Assembly (NCBI RefSeq): GCF_025144225.1
Contig: NZ_JALXXB010000004.1
Span: 62,001-126,000 of the forward strand
Direction of reading: 5' to 3'
Length of the DNA stretch: 64,000 nt
From: Aestuariimicrobium sp. p3-SID1156
GTDB taxonomy: Bacteria > Actinomycetota > Actinomycetes > Propionibacteriales > Propionibacteriaceae
The position numbers and the translations under genes are program-made. Of this stretch, positions 15,968 through 25,066 are shown one piece after another. Below the pieces are notes generated by a model. That model was given only the letters and a program-made list of their open reading frames with translations, was not told the origin of the DNA and made no database searches. The stretch's first letter is position 1. Each line of letters opens with the position of its first letter.

Positions 15968-17011
15968 ACCCTCTTCAGCCGCCGTTCGCTCGTCCTCTCG
16001 TTCGGTGCCCTCGCGACCCTGTCTGCCTGTGGTCAGGGGGATGCCGACCCCTCCTCGTCCACTCCCGCCAGCGCGACGGGTGGCGCCGGAGAGGGGGCGA
16101 CTGATTCCTTCCCGGTCACCATCACCCATGCCCTCGGCAAGGCGACCATCGAGTCCGAACCGCAGCGCATCGTCACCCTGGGTCAGGGATCCACCGAGAC
16201 TGTGGTCGCGCTGGGCATTGTTCCGGTCGGCGTGGAGAAGTACGACTGGGCCGCCGACAAGAACGGCCACCTGCCCTGGGTCAGCGAGGCCATCACCAAG
16301 CTTGGCAAGCCACTGCCGCCGACCTTCGCCGGCATGACCGAGCTGGACATCGAGAAGATCATCGAGCTGGAACCCGACCTCATCCTTGCCCCGTGGTCGG
16401 GCATCACTGCCGAGCAGTACGGCAAGCTCTCCGACATCGCCCCCACCGTCGCCTACCCGAAGACGCCCTGGACGATCGGCTGGAAGGAGCAGATCACCAC
16501 GGTGTGCACCGCCCTGGGTCGTTCGGCCGAGGCCACGAAGCTGATCGAGGGCATCAGCAAGGAGTTCGCCAAGGCCACCTCCTCGCGTCCCGCCTACAAG
16601 GGCAAGACGTTCAGTTACATCTACAACACCGGGCCCGGAACGTTGGGCGTCTTCATGCCGCACGAGCAGCGCGTGGAGTTCGTCAGCAGCTGCGGCCTCA
16701 CGGTCGACCCCTTCGTGACGAAGGAGAAGGAGGTTGCCGGCACGGCCTCAGCGGTTCTCGGCCTCGAGAACGCCGACAAGCTGAAGAACTCCGATCTCGT
16801 CTTCACGTTCTACACGGATGCCGCCTCGCGGAAGAAGATCGAGGCCCAGCCCCTCTACGCGGCGATTCCTGCCGTCAAGCGGGGTGCAGTGGTTGCCTTC
16901 ACCGACAACCAGGTGGTGACCGCGGCCTCGATCATCACCCCGCTGACGGTCCCGTGGGTCATGACGAAGTTCCTCAGCGGCGTGGACGCAGCCATAGCGA
17001 AAAGTGCCTGA
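15965..17011 (+). CDS. Ferric-siderophore ABC transporter substrate-binding lipoprotein
   Basis: Extracytoplasmic receptor that captures iron-siderophore and hands it to the FecCD permeases. The product is 348 aa from the ATG at 15965; the duplicated ATG at 15947 would add six residues. MTLFSRRSLVLSFGALATLSAC is a signal peptide with lipobox LSAC (Cys22). The Peripla_BP_2 fold is shown by PQRIVTLGQGSTETVVALG, then ELDIEKIIELEPDLILAP and a C-terminal AIPAVKRGAVVAFTD. It follows the reductase gene and overlaps the first permease gene by eight bases, so it is part of the same operon. Confidence 0.93.
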   Translation: MTLFSRRSLVLSFGALATLSACGQGDADPSSSTPASATGGAGEGATDSFPVTITHALGKATIESEPQRIVTLGQGSTETVVALGIVPVGVEKYDWAADKNGHLPWVSEAITKLGKPLPPTFAGMTELDIEKIIELEPDLILAPWSGITAEQYGKLSDIAPTVAYPKTPWTIGWKEQITTVCTALGRSAEATKLIEGISKEFAKATSSRPAYKGKTFSYIYNTGPGTLGVFMPHEQRVEFVSSCGLTVDPFVTKEKEVAGTASAVLGLENADKLKNSDLVFTFYTDAASRKKIEAQPLYAAIPAVKRGAVVAFTDNQVVTAASIITPLTVPWVMTKFLSGVDAAIAKSA

Positions 17012-17984
17012 AGGCCCGAGCAGCACCAGGCTGCCGGTGGTGATCGCCCTGACCGTCTGCCTCCTGCTGGCCGTGGTGCTCAGCCTGGCCCTGGGTTCGC
17101 GTCCGATCAGCGTGCCCGAGCTGCTGCAAGCGCTGCAGGGTGAGGGCGATCCGATCGTCCGCGACGTCCTGGCCAGTCGCGTCCCCCGCACGGTCGTGGG
17201 CCTGTTCGTGGGTACCTTCCTGGGGGTCGGTGGCCTGTTGATGCAATCGCTGACGCGCAACCCCCTCGCCGACCCGGGGCTGTTGGGCGTCAATGCCGGT
17301 GCTGCGGCCGCTGTCGTCGCAACCGCCGCGGTCCTCACTCCCGGGGCTGCGATTCTGGCTGCGATGCCGGGAGCCATGCTCACGATGGCTCTGGTGACAG
17401 CCCTGTCATGGGGACGCCGCGGGCTGGTGCCGGTGCGAGTAGTGCTCGCGGGTGCTGCCGTGACGGCAGCACTCACCGCCATGATCCAGGGAATCACCCT
17501 GTCCGACCCCCGTGCCTTTGAGACCTATCGGCTCTGGGCAGTCGGATCGCTCTCGGGCGCTCGGCTGGATCCTGCCAGCGCAGCCGTGGGGCTGGTGGCG
17601 CTGCTGGGTGCCCTTTCCCTGGCGCGGCGGCTCAACGCCCTGGCGCTCGGAGATGACACTGCTGCAGCCCTGGGCCAGAAGCCCTCGTCCAGCCGTCTGA
17701 TGGGGCTGTTGTCGGCGGCCCTGATGTCGGCCGCCGCGACCACGATGATCGGCCCCGTTGCGTTCCTGGGGTTGGCCGCGCCGCACATTGCGCGGGCCCT
17801 GACAGGGGCTGACCACCGCTGGCAGCTGGCTGCAGTGGCCCTGCTCGGCCCCTCCCTGCTGCTGCTGGCTGATGTGTCAGGCAGGGTTCTGGTCCGTCCC
17901 GAAGAGCTGCCCGTGGGCGTGGTGGTCGCTTTCGCCGGCGCCCCCGCCCTACTCGGCCTGGTGCGGATGGGCAGGCTGCGATGA
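17004..17984 (+). CDS. FecCD-family iron-siderophore ABC permease (first)
   Basis: Inner-membrane half of a ferric-siderophore importer, 326 aa, with about nine or ten hydrophobic helices. Family marks are ASRVPRTVVGLFVG, the segment GGLLMQSLTRNPLADPGLLG, and GPVAFLGLAAPHIARAL near the end, where the ATPase docks. The GTG start overlaps the end of the binding-protein gene by eight bases. It pairs with the next gene to form the heterodimeric pore. Confidence 0.95.
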   Translation: MPEGPSSTRLPVVIALTVCLLLAVVLSLALGSRPISVPELLQALQGEGDPIVRDVLASRVPRTVVGLFVGTFLGVGGLLMQSLTRNPLADPGLLGVNAGAAAAVVATAAVLTPGAAILAAMPGAMLTMALVTALSWGRRGLVPVRVVLAGAAVTAALTAMIQGITLSDPRAFETYRLWAVGSLSGARLDPASAAVGLVALLGALSLARRLNALALGDDTAAALGQKPSSSRLMGLLSAALMSAAATTMIGPVAFLGLAAPHIARALTGADHRWQLAAVALLGPSLLLLADVSGRVLVRPEELPVGVVVAFAGAPALLGLVRMGRLR

Positions 17985-18961
17985 CCCGCCGCGTGGTGGT
18001 CTGCCTCGGGCTGGCCCTGGTCCTCACCGGCCTGGTGGTGGCGACCCTGACCATGGGACGGCTCGGCCTGGACCTCTCCGACCTGCCGAAGATTGTCACC
18101 CGGGACCTGAGGGGCCGCGACCGCCTCGTCTTCCACAGCCTGCGTGGCCCCCGAGTCGTGGTGGCCGTCCTGGTCGGTGCGGCCTTCGGCCTGGCGGGGT
18201 CCCTGTCCCAGACCGCGACCGGCAATGCCCTGGGTAGCCCCGACATCATCGGTGTGACGGCAGGCGCCGGGGCAGGCGCTGCCCTGGCAGCCCTGCAGTG
18301 GCCCACCCTGCCGCTGGGCGTCGGGGCGCTGGCCGGAGCACTGGTCGCGATGGCCGTGGTCTGGTCCTCTACCGGGACCGGCTTCCGCCAGGCGATCCCG
18401 ATGGTGTTGGCCGGCATCGGCGTGGCGGCCATGTCAGGCGCCTTCACGCAGTACATCGTGGCGATGAGCCTGCGCGACCACGCCACAGGGCTCGCCGGCT
18501 ACCTCGCCGGCACCCTCAACTCCCGCTCCTGGTCCCACGCCGTGATCGTCGCCGTGACTCTGGTCGTGGTCGCACCCCTGCTCTGGTTGCTGAACGAGCG
18601 CCTCAACCTGCTCGAGGTCGGCGAGGAGCTCTGTGATGCCTTGGGGGGACGCGCCCAGCAGACCCGTTCGCTGGCCCTGGTGCTGGTGGTCATCCTGTCC
18701 GCCGCCTGCGTCGCCGCAGCTGGTCCCATTGCCTTCATTGCTCTCACCGCGCCGCACCTGGCTCGCCGACTGGTGGGCTCGGGAGGCACCCAACTGGTGG
18801 CGTCCGCACTCGTCGGCGCGGTGCTGTTGGCGACTTCTGATCTGGCGGCCCAGCAGGTCCCCGGCCTGAACGCCCTGCCGGTAGGGGTCATCACAGCCGG
18901 CCTGGGCGGCACCTACCTCGCAGCGTTGCTGTACAGCCTGTGGCGAAAGGAATCGGCATGA
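17981..18961 (+). CDS. FecCD-family iron-siderophore ABC permease (second)
   Basis: Second permease of the siderophore importer, 326 aa. It carries the same hallmarks (SLRGPRVVVAVLVGAAFGL, GSLSQTATGNALGSPDIIG, GPIAFIALTAPHLARRL). It starts with an ATGA overlap on the first permease and ends with an ATGA overlap on the ATPase gene, so the three are translationally coupled. Sequence divergence from the first permease is high, as usual for FecC/FecD pairs. Confidence 0.95.
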   Translation: MTRRVVVCLGLALVLTGLVVATLTMGRLGLDLSDLPKIVTRDLRGRDRLVFHSLRGPRVVVAVLVGAAFGLAGSLSQTATGNALGSPDIIGVTAGAGAGAALAALQWPTLPLGVGALAGALVAMAVVWSSTGTGFRQAIPMVLAGIGVAAMSGAFTQYIVAMSLRDHATGLAGYLAGTLNSRSWSHAVIVAVTLVVVAPLLWLLNERLNLLEVGEELCDALGGRAQQTRSLALVLVVILSAACVAAAGPIAFIALTAPHLARRLVGSGGTQLVASALVGAVLLATSDLAAQQVPGLNALPVGVITAGLGGTYLAALLYSLWRKESA

Positions 18962-19749
18962 ACCCCCCGGCGTCCCCCGTGCAACCGCGGTTGGCCTGCC
19001 GCAACCTGGTGCTGGGTTACGGCAGCAAGACCGTCTGTCGCGAGGTCACGCTGACCTTCCCCGACGGCGCCTTCACGGCGATTCTGGGCCCGAACGGATG
19101 CGGCAAGTCCACCCTGTTGAAGGCTCTGGGCGGGTCATTGACCCCGACCAGTGGGCAGATCAGCCTCAACGGGCGCCCCCTGGGGGAGTACTCGGCTCGT
19201 GAAGCCGCCCGTTCGGTCTCGCTGCTACCGCAGAACCCCGTCGTGCCTGAGCAGATCACGGTGCGAGAACTGGTGGCACGGGGACGCTACCCCCACCATT
19301 CGCTGTTCCGGCGTTCTTCCCCGGGGGATCGTCGCGCGGTGGGTCGCGCCCTGCAGGCCACGTCGACGGAGTCGATCTCCAACACCGTCGTCAGCGAGCT
19401 GTCCGGTGGCCAGCGCCAGCGGGTCTGGCTCGCGCTGGCGCTGGCCCAGGACACCGACGTCATCCTGCTGGACGAGCCGACGACCTTCCTCGACATCGCC
19501 CACCAGTACGACATGCTCGAGCTGTTCGCCCAGCTCCGTGACGAGGGACGCACGCTGATCGCCGTGATGCACGACCTCGGCCAGGCCGCCCGCTACGCCG
19601 ACCACCTCGTCATGATGCGCGATGGACACGTGCGTGCTGTGGGGGCGCCAGCCGACGTGCTCACCGAGGAGTCCGTCTCGGACACCTTCGGGCTGAAGGC
19701 GCGAATCCTGTTCGATCCGGTCACCGGGACACCGCTCGTCGTGAGGTGA
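18958..19749 (+). CDS. Iron-siderophore ABC transporter ATP-binding protein
   Basis: Energises the siderophore importer, 263 aa. Walker A is GPNGCGKST (about residues 44-52), the signature is LSGGQRQR, Walker B is VILLDEPT, and the H-loop His is in AVMHDLGQAARYAD. The placement GRYPHHSLF matches FepC-like proteins. The ATG at 18958 gives the four-base overlap with the preceding gene; an upstream GTG at 18940 is less likely. This closes the operon; a 39-base gap separates it from a convergent gene. Confidence 0.95.
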   Translation: MNPPASPVQPRLACRNLVLGYGSKTVCREVTLTFPDGAFTAILGPNGCGKSTLLKALGGSLTPTSGQISLNGRPLGEYSAREAARSVSLLPQNPVVPEQITVRELVARGRYPHHSLFRRSSPGDRRAVGRALQATSTESISNTVVSELSGGQRQRVWLALALAQDTDVILLDEPTTFLDIAHQYDMLELFAQLRDEGRTLIAVMHDLGQAARYADHLVMMRDGHVRAVGAPADVLTEESVSDTFGLKARILFDPVTGTPLVVR

Positions 19750-19788
19750 GCGGGGCTAGGTCGTCCTTGAAGAGCGGTGCCCTGGGGA

Positions 19789-20115
19789 TCAGCGGGCGTG
19801 AAGGACGCAGCGGGTCGACCATGGCCTGAACTCCAGCCGCGCCTCACCGATGGGTTGGTGGCAGACGTCGCATAGGCCGTAGGTGCCGGCGTCCAGCTTC
19901 TCCAGAGCGTGCTCGACCTCGAGGAGCGTGGTGTGGATCGCCTGGGCGGCGGAGGCGTCCTCCATCTGCTGGATCGCCTGGATGGTGCCCTCGCCGATGC
20001 GCTTGCCAAAGCCAATGGTCGCGCCGCCCTCCGCGGGACGCGTGAGGTCGGCGAGCTGGGCACGCAGGGCGTCCGCCTTGGCGTGGAGTTCGGGGCGAGG
20101 GTCGGGCGTGGGCAT
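19789..20115 (-). CDS. DksA/TraR-family zinc-finger protein
   Basis: Small regulator-like protein of the TraR/DksA group, which act in the RNA polymerase secondary channel in proteobacteria; the role in actinobacteria is unclear. From the ATG at 20115 it is 108 aa with a helical N-terminal half ([10 protein letters not shown], then [17 protein letters not shown]) and a C-terminal finger with CDVC and, 17 residues later, CVLH. The last zinc ligand is His instead of the usual Cys. A TAGGAT box six bases upstream decides the start over the adjoining GTG at 20118. Confidence 0.82.
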   Translation of the reverse strand: MPTPDPRPELHAKADALRAQLADLTRPAEGGATIGFGKRIGEGTIQAIQQMEDASAAQAIHTTLLEVEHALEKLDAGTYGLCDVCHQPIGEARLEFRPWSTRCVLHAR

Positions 20116-20121
20116 CACACC

Positions 20122-20127
20122 ATCCTA
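20122..20127 (-). promoter_or_regulatory. -10 box for a leaderless DksA/TraR-like gene
   Basis: TAGGAT on the minus strand is followed by six bases (GGTGTG) and the ATG at 20115. Five of six bases agree with TATAAT-like TANNNT use here. Confidence 0.55.
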
Positions 20128-20285
20128 TCCGCGGCCAGCACACCCGGGGAGGAGCGGGCGAGGTCCATGGATCGTCCCTGCGACGCACTGGTGACGTTGT
20201 GGCCAACGTGGCCGCGCATGAGACAATGGCGCGTCAGGCCGCGCACCCGCGGCCCTCCGCCCTCCCGCTCCTCTGGAAAGACTGC

Positions 20286-22151
20286 ATGCCCGCCACGACG
20301 CCAGCCGTTCCGCAGCCCGGATCGACCCCGCCGGAGATCATCCGGAACTTCTGCATCATTGCCCACATCGACCACGGCAAGTCCACCCTGGCCGACCGCA
20401 TGCTTCAGCTCACCGGGGTCGTTGATGAGCGCGCTGCCCGCGCCCAGTACCTGGACCGCATGGACATCGAGCGCGAGCGCGGCATCACCATCAAGTCCCA
20501 GGCCGTCCGCATGCCCTGGGAGGTCGAGGGCACCACCCACATCCTCAACATGATCGACACCCCCGGGCACGTCGACTTCACCTACGAGGTCTCCCGCTCC
20601 CTGGCCGCCTGCGAGGGCGCGATCCTGTTGGTGGACGCAGCCCAGGGCATCGAGGCCCAGACCCTCGCCAACCTCTACCTCGCGCTCGAGGCAGACCTGC
20701 ACATCATCCCGGTGCTCAACAAGATCGACCTGCCCAGCGCCAACCCCGACAAGTTCGCTGCCGAGCTGGCGGGCATCATCGGCTGTGACCCCTCCGAGGT
20801 CCTGCGCGTCTCGGCCAAGACCGGCGTCGGTGTCACCGAACTGCTCAACGAGATCGTGGGGCAGATCCCTGCCCCGGTCGGTGACAAGGACGCGCCCGCC
20901 CGCGCGATGATCTTCGACTCCGTCTACGACACCTACCGCGGCGTGGTCACCTACGTGCGTGTGGTCGACGGCGAGCTCTCCCACCGTGAGCGCATCCTGA
21001 TGATGTCCACCAAGGCCACCCACGAGGTGCTGGAGGTCGGCGTCATCTCACCCGAGCCCATCAAGTCCGGCGCCATTGGCGTGGGGGAGGTGGGCTATGT
21101 GATCACCGGTGTGAAGGACGTCCGGCAGTCCCGGGTCGGTGACACCGTCACCACCGCGACGCGCCCAGCGGAGAAGGACCTGGGTGGTTACAAGAACCCG
21201 GTCCCGATGGTCTTCGCCGGCCTCTACCCGATCGACGGCGACGACTTCGGCGAACTGCGCGAGGCCCTCGAAAAGCTGCAGCTCAACGACGCCGCCCTCA
21301 CCTACGAACCCGAAACCTCCGCGGCCCTGGGCTTCGGCTTCCGTGTCGGCTTCCTGGGCCTGCTGCACATGGAGATCACCCGCGAACGCCTGGAACAGGA
21401 GTTCAACCTGGACCTGATCTCCACCGCGCCCAACGTGGTCTACCGCGTCGTCATGGAGGACGGCACCGAGCACGTCGTCACCAACCCCTCGGAGTACCCC
21501 GATGGCAAGATCAACGAGGTGCACGAGCCGATGGTCAAGGCCACCATCCTCGCGCCCAGTGAGTACATCGGCACCATCCTGGAGCTCTGCCAGAACCGCC
21601 GTGGCATCCAGCAGGGCCTTGACTACCTGTCCGAGGACCGCGTCGAGATCCGCTACCTGCTGCCGCTGGCCGAGATCGTCTTCGACTTCTTCGATGCCCT
21701 CAAGTCCCGCACCAAGGGCTACGCCTCCCTCGACTACGACGAGGCCGGTGAGGAGGCCGCTGACCTGGTGAAGGTCGACATCCTCCTGCACGGCGACCCG
21801 GTGGACGCCTTCAGCTCGATCGTCCACAAGGACAAGGCCTACGCCTACGGTGTCGCGATGGCCGGCAAGCTCAAGGAGCTCATCCCGCGGCAACAGTTCG
21901 AGGTGCCGATCCAGGCTGCGATCGGCTCACGCGTCATCGCCCGCGAGACCATTCGCGCCATGCGCAAGGACGTCCTCGCCAAGTGCTACGGCGGCGACAT
22001 CAGCCGCAAGCGCAAGCTGCTGGAGAAGCAGAAGGAGGGCAAGAAGCGCATGAAGATGGTCGGACGCGTGGAAGTCCCCCAGGAGGCGTTCGTTGCGGCG
22101 CTGCAGACCGGCGAGGGCGGCAAGGACAAGGAAGGCAAGGGCGGCAAGTAG
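20286..22151 (+). CDS. lepA: Elongation factor 4 (back-translocating GTPase)
   Basis: Ribosome-bound GTPase that can reverse translocation and acts under stress or in initiation. The product is 621 aa. The G1 motif AHIDHGKS is at residues 26-33, followed by [10 protein letters not shown] (switch I), DTPGHVDF (G3), NKIDLPSA (G4) and a C-terminal domain with the LepA-specific [18 protein letters not shown]. The ATG at 20286 follows GGAAAG. It is divergent from the DksA-like gene and is followed after 16 bases by a lipoprotein gene. Confidence 0.98.
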   Translation: MPATTPAVPQPGSTPPEIIRNFCIIAHIDHGKSTLADRMLQLTGVVDERAARAQYLDRMDIERERGITIKSQAVRMPWEVEGTTHILNMIDTPGHVDFTYEVSRSLAACEGAILLVDAAQGIEAQTLANLYLALEADLHIIPVLNKIDLPSANPDKFAAELAGIIGCDPSEVLRVSAKTGVGVTELLNEIVGQIPAPVGDKDAPARAMIFDSVYDTYRGVVTYVRVVDGELSHRERILMMSTKATHEVLEVGVISPEPIKSGAIGVGEVGYVITGVKDVRQSRVGDTVTTATRPAEKDLGGYKNPVPMVFAGLYPIDGDDFGELREALEKLQLNDAALTYEPETSAALGFGFRVGFLGLLHMEITRERLEQEFNLDLISTAPNVVYRVVMEDGTEHVVTNPSEYPDGKINEVHEPMVKATILAPSEYIGTILELCQNRRGIQQGLDYLSEDRVEIRYLLPLAEIVFDFFDALKSRTKGYASLDYDEAGEEAADLVKVDILLHGDPVDAFSSIVHKDKAYAYGVAMAGKLKELIPRQQFEVPIQAAIGSRVIARETIRAMRKDVLAKCYGGDISRKRKLLEKQKEGKKRMKMVGRVEVPQEAFVAALQTGEGGKDKEGKGGK

Positions 22152-22167
22152 CCGCCGGGGGGACGCC

Positions 22168-23397
22168 ATGGGGCTGGCACGACGCACACTTCTCGGCGCA
22201 GCGGGCGCCGGCCTGGTCCTGAGCGGGTGCACCAAGAACTCGGACGCCCCGAGCCCCTCCGCGTCCAGTTCGGCGCCGAAGCTCGACAAGCTGCCCGATG
22301 GGTTCGAGACCACGCCCAGTTGGTCAACCGCTGAGTTCGGCTGGATGGGCGGACCGGTCGTCCAGACCCATGGCCGACTCTGGTTCATCGCCACCCAGAA
22401 GGTCTACGTCGACGGCGCGACCCCTGCACCCGGTGGGGACTGGCCGTGTTGGATCGTGGGCGTTGACCTCGCCAACCCCGGCAAGCCGATCGTCTCCGAG
22501 AAGTTGCCCCACTCCGAGGGCACCTCTCGCGATCTGGTCACCATCGACCAGTCCAAGAACCTGTACGCCTGGCAGCATGACGCCGAGGAGTTCATGGTCG
22601 TGCAGCTCTCAGCGTCCGGGGTCAAGGAGGTCTGGCGAGGCAAGCCACCCCGGGAGGGATTCATCCTGCAAGCGGGCAACAACCCGATCGCGATGTCCAT
22701 GCACCCAGACCAGGGCGCCACGCTGGTTGGCTCCTCCTGGAAACAGGTCACCGGACACGGGCAGCTGATCGGTGCCAATGCCGCGGCTGGGCAGACGGCC
22801 TGGCTGGGGCGTGACTCCTCGCTGTGGATTGACCGCAAGAAGGTCGCCGCGCTGTCCCTGGGGGATGAAATCGGTCCACTGTGGGCGACCTGCCCGGCAG
22901 GCATCTACGTGATGGATGCGGCCGTGCTCAAGGAGTACTTCCACACATGGAAGGGCCAGGTGCGTCCGGTGACGCGCAGCAAGGACCTCGCCCCCGCAGC
23001 AGCCATGACCTGGGGCAACACGGCTTTCTCTCCTTCGGGCCGCTTCGTGTACGGCACCGGGGGAGCTTTGGACCAGGAAACGCTGACCATCCACAGCACC
23101 CTGCAGCGTGACGGCGCGGTCGGCAGTGCAGATGCCGTGGTCTGGGTCGACGAGTCCGACTCGAAGTCAGCGGTATTGCACCGAATGGACCATGACAGTG
23201 GCCTGATGAGGCTGGAGAAGCTCACTGCTGGTCAGCCCGAGCGCCTCGCGACAGCTGAGGGGATCCGGCCCTTCCTCGGCGCCACGACCGACAAGGGCGG
23301 TAGGACGCTGGGCCTGTTTGGCGGCTCCGTGCTCGCCGGTGCAGCGTGGGACGCGGGGATCGGCGTGCCCCTGGCCATCTGCCAGCGTCCGGCCTGA
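22168..23397 (+). CDS. Lipoprotein, possible beta-propeller
   Basis: 409 aa, unknown function. The N-terminus has ARRTLLGAAGAGLVLSGC: a twin-Arg pair, a hydrophobic stretch and a lipobox (LSGC), suggesting Tat export and lipid anchoring. The mature protein has repeated short segments ending in Trp-rich strands (GRLWFIATQKVYVDG, DSSLWIDRKKVAAL, SADAVVWVDESD), which suggests blades of a propeller, but no catalytic motif is seen. It starts 16 bases after lepA with a G-rich binding site (CCGGGGGGA) and is probably co-transcribed with it. Confidence 0.68.
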   Translation: MGLARRTLLGAAGAGLVLSGCTKNSDAPSPSASSSAPKLDKLPDGFETTPSWSTAEFGWMGGPVVQTHGRLWFIATQKVYVDGATPAPGGDWPCWIVGVDLANPGKPIVSEKLPHSEGTSRDLVTIDQSKNLYAWQHDAEEFMVVQLSASGVKEVWRGKPPREGFILQAGNNPIAMSMHPDQGATLVGSSWKQVTGHGQLIGANAAAGQTAWLGRDSSLWIDRKKVAALSLGDEIGPLWATCPAGIYVMDAAVLKEYFHTWKGQVRPVTRSKDLAPAAAMTWGNTAFSPSGRFVYGTGGALDQETLTIHSTLQRDGAVGSADAVVWVDESDSKSAVLHRMDHDSGLMRLEKLTAGQPERLATAEGIRPFLGATTDKGGRTLGLFGGSVLAGAAWDAGIGVPLAICQRPA

Positions 23398-23405
23398 CAC
23401 ACCGC

Positions 23406-23428
23406 CAGCTGCTAGGAACGCGCAGCTG
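23406..23428. terminator. Short hairpin between convergent genes
   Basis: CAGCTGC (23406-23412) and GCAGCTG (23422-23428) form a 7-bp stem with a nine-base loop, between the lipoprotein and AAA+ genes. No T-run follows, so terminator strength is uncertain. Confidence 0.4.
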
Positions 23429-23454
23429 AGGTGAAAGGGTGCGGGGCGGGCTGC

Positions 23455-24885
23455 TCAGGAATCGACGTCGCAGACCTCGGACCAGTCTGATTCCACCAGC
23501 CGGCGCTCATCCTGGGGACGCCGACCCCCCAACAACACGCGCGACAACTCCTCGGAGTCGTCCAGCATCTGGTCCGTTGCCTGCGCCAGGTGCTCATCGC
23601 CCACCTCGACGCCCGCGATGGTCGCCAGCAGCACGGCGCGACGCACCAGTTCCTTCGCCAGCGAAGCGGTGGTGTCCTCCAGGCGGGCGGCCGTCTGCTC
23701 AATCACCGACTCGCTGAACGCTTCGTCGGGGGAGTACAGGTGCAGTAGCGCCATGCGTCCCTGCAGGTCGGGCAGAGGGATTTCTGCGGCCAGGTCCACG
23801 CGCCCCGGACGTTGGGTCAGCGCGTGCTCCATTTCCTCCACGCGGTTGGTGGTCAGCAGGAAGGTCACATCGGCGTCACCATCGAGGCCGTCCATGGCGT
23901 CCATCACCTCGAACAGCAGCGGCTGCGGCCCGACGGCGAAATCCCGGTCACCAGCGACCAGGTCGACATCCTCGAGGACGACGATGGCGGGCTGCATGGT
24001 GCGGGCGATCTGCGCGGCGAGGCCGACGAACTGCATCGTCACCCCGCTGAGCAGCACCACAGTGTGGTCTGTTGCCCTGCTGATCAAATGCCGCAGGGTG
24101 TGCGTCTTGCCGGTCCCGGGAGGTCCGTAGAGCAGGATGCCGCGCTTGAGGTGCTGCCCGCGAGCGCGCAGTTCATCCGCGTGCTCGGCGATGCCCAGGA
24201 CGTGCTGGGTGATGCGGTCCAGCGTTCCGGCAGGCAGGATGACGTCCTCGGCGGCAACGTCGGGCCGGGCCAGGAAGGTGACACCTCGAGCATTGGGCTC
24301 ATAGCCGGTCTGCTTGAGGGAGATCACCTGTCCCCTCAGCACGCTGTGCTGGGTGGCGAGGTCCCGGACCTCCGCCAGCAGGCGTCCCGAGACGGCCTGG
24401 TCGGGGCACATCACCTCCAGCGTGGCGGTGTCCTGACCACGCCGCGGGTTGGCCTCTCGTTGGAGCACCGCCACGGGCTGGTCCTCGTAGCGGAAGAGGC
24501 GAACACCGAAACCGAGGCACTGGCGTTCGGTGGTGGCCGAGTCGGGGAGCACGGTGAGGTCCGGCTGGCTCACCGGGATCTTCGCGCTCCATTCGTTCTG
24601 GATCAAGTCTGACATCGCCGAGTGGTAGCGCATGTCACCACCGCCGATGCCGATCATGGCGTTGTCGGGATCACGATCAGCCACCAGCTGCACAGCGATG
24701 TCGAAGTCCACGAAGCGGTGCCCGGGGACGTCCTCGGTGAGGACGCCGATCTGGTCTGCGCGCAGGCCAAGATGTGCACTCAGCCGATCGATCAGGAGCT
24801 CGCGGCCGGTGTTCGGGGAGTGCTTCTGCACGATGGTGAGCAACTCGCTGAGCTGGTCCAGAACGTTGGTGGTGGCCTCAGTCAT
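23455..24885 (-). CDS. AAA+ ATPase of the proteasomal/Cdc48-like clade
   Basis: Stand-alone AAA+ ATPase, 476 aa. The N-terminal 200 residues are not recognised. The ATPase core has GRILLYGPPGTGKT-type Walker A (the window shows LLYGPPGTGKT), a Walker B IVVLEDVD, sensor 1 LLTTNR and arginine-finger region TQRPGRVD, the pattern of classical AAA proteins. A helical lid follows (LLHLYSPDEAF). The second acid of Walker B is Asp after Glu (LEDVD). No partner protease or substrate gene is adjacent, so the role is unknown. The ATG at 24885 follows a TAGCGT box by six bases. Confidence 0.85.
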   Translation of the reverse strand: MTEATTNVLDQLSELLTIVQKHSPNTGRELLIDRLSAHLGLRADQIGVLTEDVPGHRFVDFDIAVQLVADRDPDNAMIGIGGGDMRYHSAMSDLIQNEWSAKIPVSQPDLTVLPDSATTERQCLGFGVRLFRYEDQPVAVLQREANPRRGQDTATLEVMCPDQAVSGRLLAEVRDLATQHSVLRGQVISLKQTGYEPNARGVTFLARPDVAAEDVILPAGTLDRITQHVLGIAEHADELRARGQHLKRGILLYGPPGTGKTHTLRHLISRATDHTVVLLSGVTMQFVGLAAQIARTMQPAIVVLEDVDLVAGDRDFAVGPQPLLFEVMDAMDGLDGDADVTFLLTTNRVEEMEHALTQRPGRVDLAAEIPLPDLQGRMALLHLYSPDEAFSESVIEQTAARLEDTTASLAKELVRRAVLLATIAGVEVGDEHLAQATDQMLDDSEELSRVLLGGRRPQDERRLVESDWSEVCDVDS

Positions 24886-24891
24886 GGGCCA

Positions 24892-24897
24892 ACGCTA
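24892..24897 (-). promoter_or_regulatory. -10 box for a leaderless AAA+ gene
   Basis: TAGCGT on the minus strand is followed by TGGCCC and then the ATG at 24885. No Shine-Dalgarno sequence is possible in this spacing. Confidence 0.5.
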
Positions 24898-24904
24898 GCG
24901 TGCG

Positions 24905-25066
24905 CTGCTCTTCTTCGCGGTGGCGCTGATGACGATGCTGGCCCGGAGCATGTTCGCGGAGCTCTACCGGCTCCTACCTGTTCTCTCCGGTCGTCGGCCT
25001 GGTGGCACGGTGCGCTACCTCCGCATCGGGCTGGCGCTCAGGACGATCCGCCCACGCCGTTCCTAG
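24905..25066 (+). pseudogene. Possible 3' remnant of a lost membrane-protein gene
   Basis: The 177 bases between two minus-strand genes hold a plus-strand frame of about 53 codons without stops, ending TAG at 25064-25066. It reads a hydrophobic stretch (LLFFAVALMTMLARS) and an Arg-rich tail (RTIRPRRS). About 44 of 53 codons end in G or C. There is no convincing start codon or ribosome binding site, and a stop lies just upstream. It could be the tail of a gene truncated when the sugar transporter arrived, or chance. Confidence 0.25.

Noticed and set aside
19750..19788. Searched for a terminator between the iron ATPase and the DksA-like gene
   Set aside because: No inverted repeat of useful length was seen.
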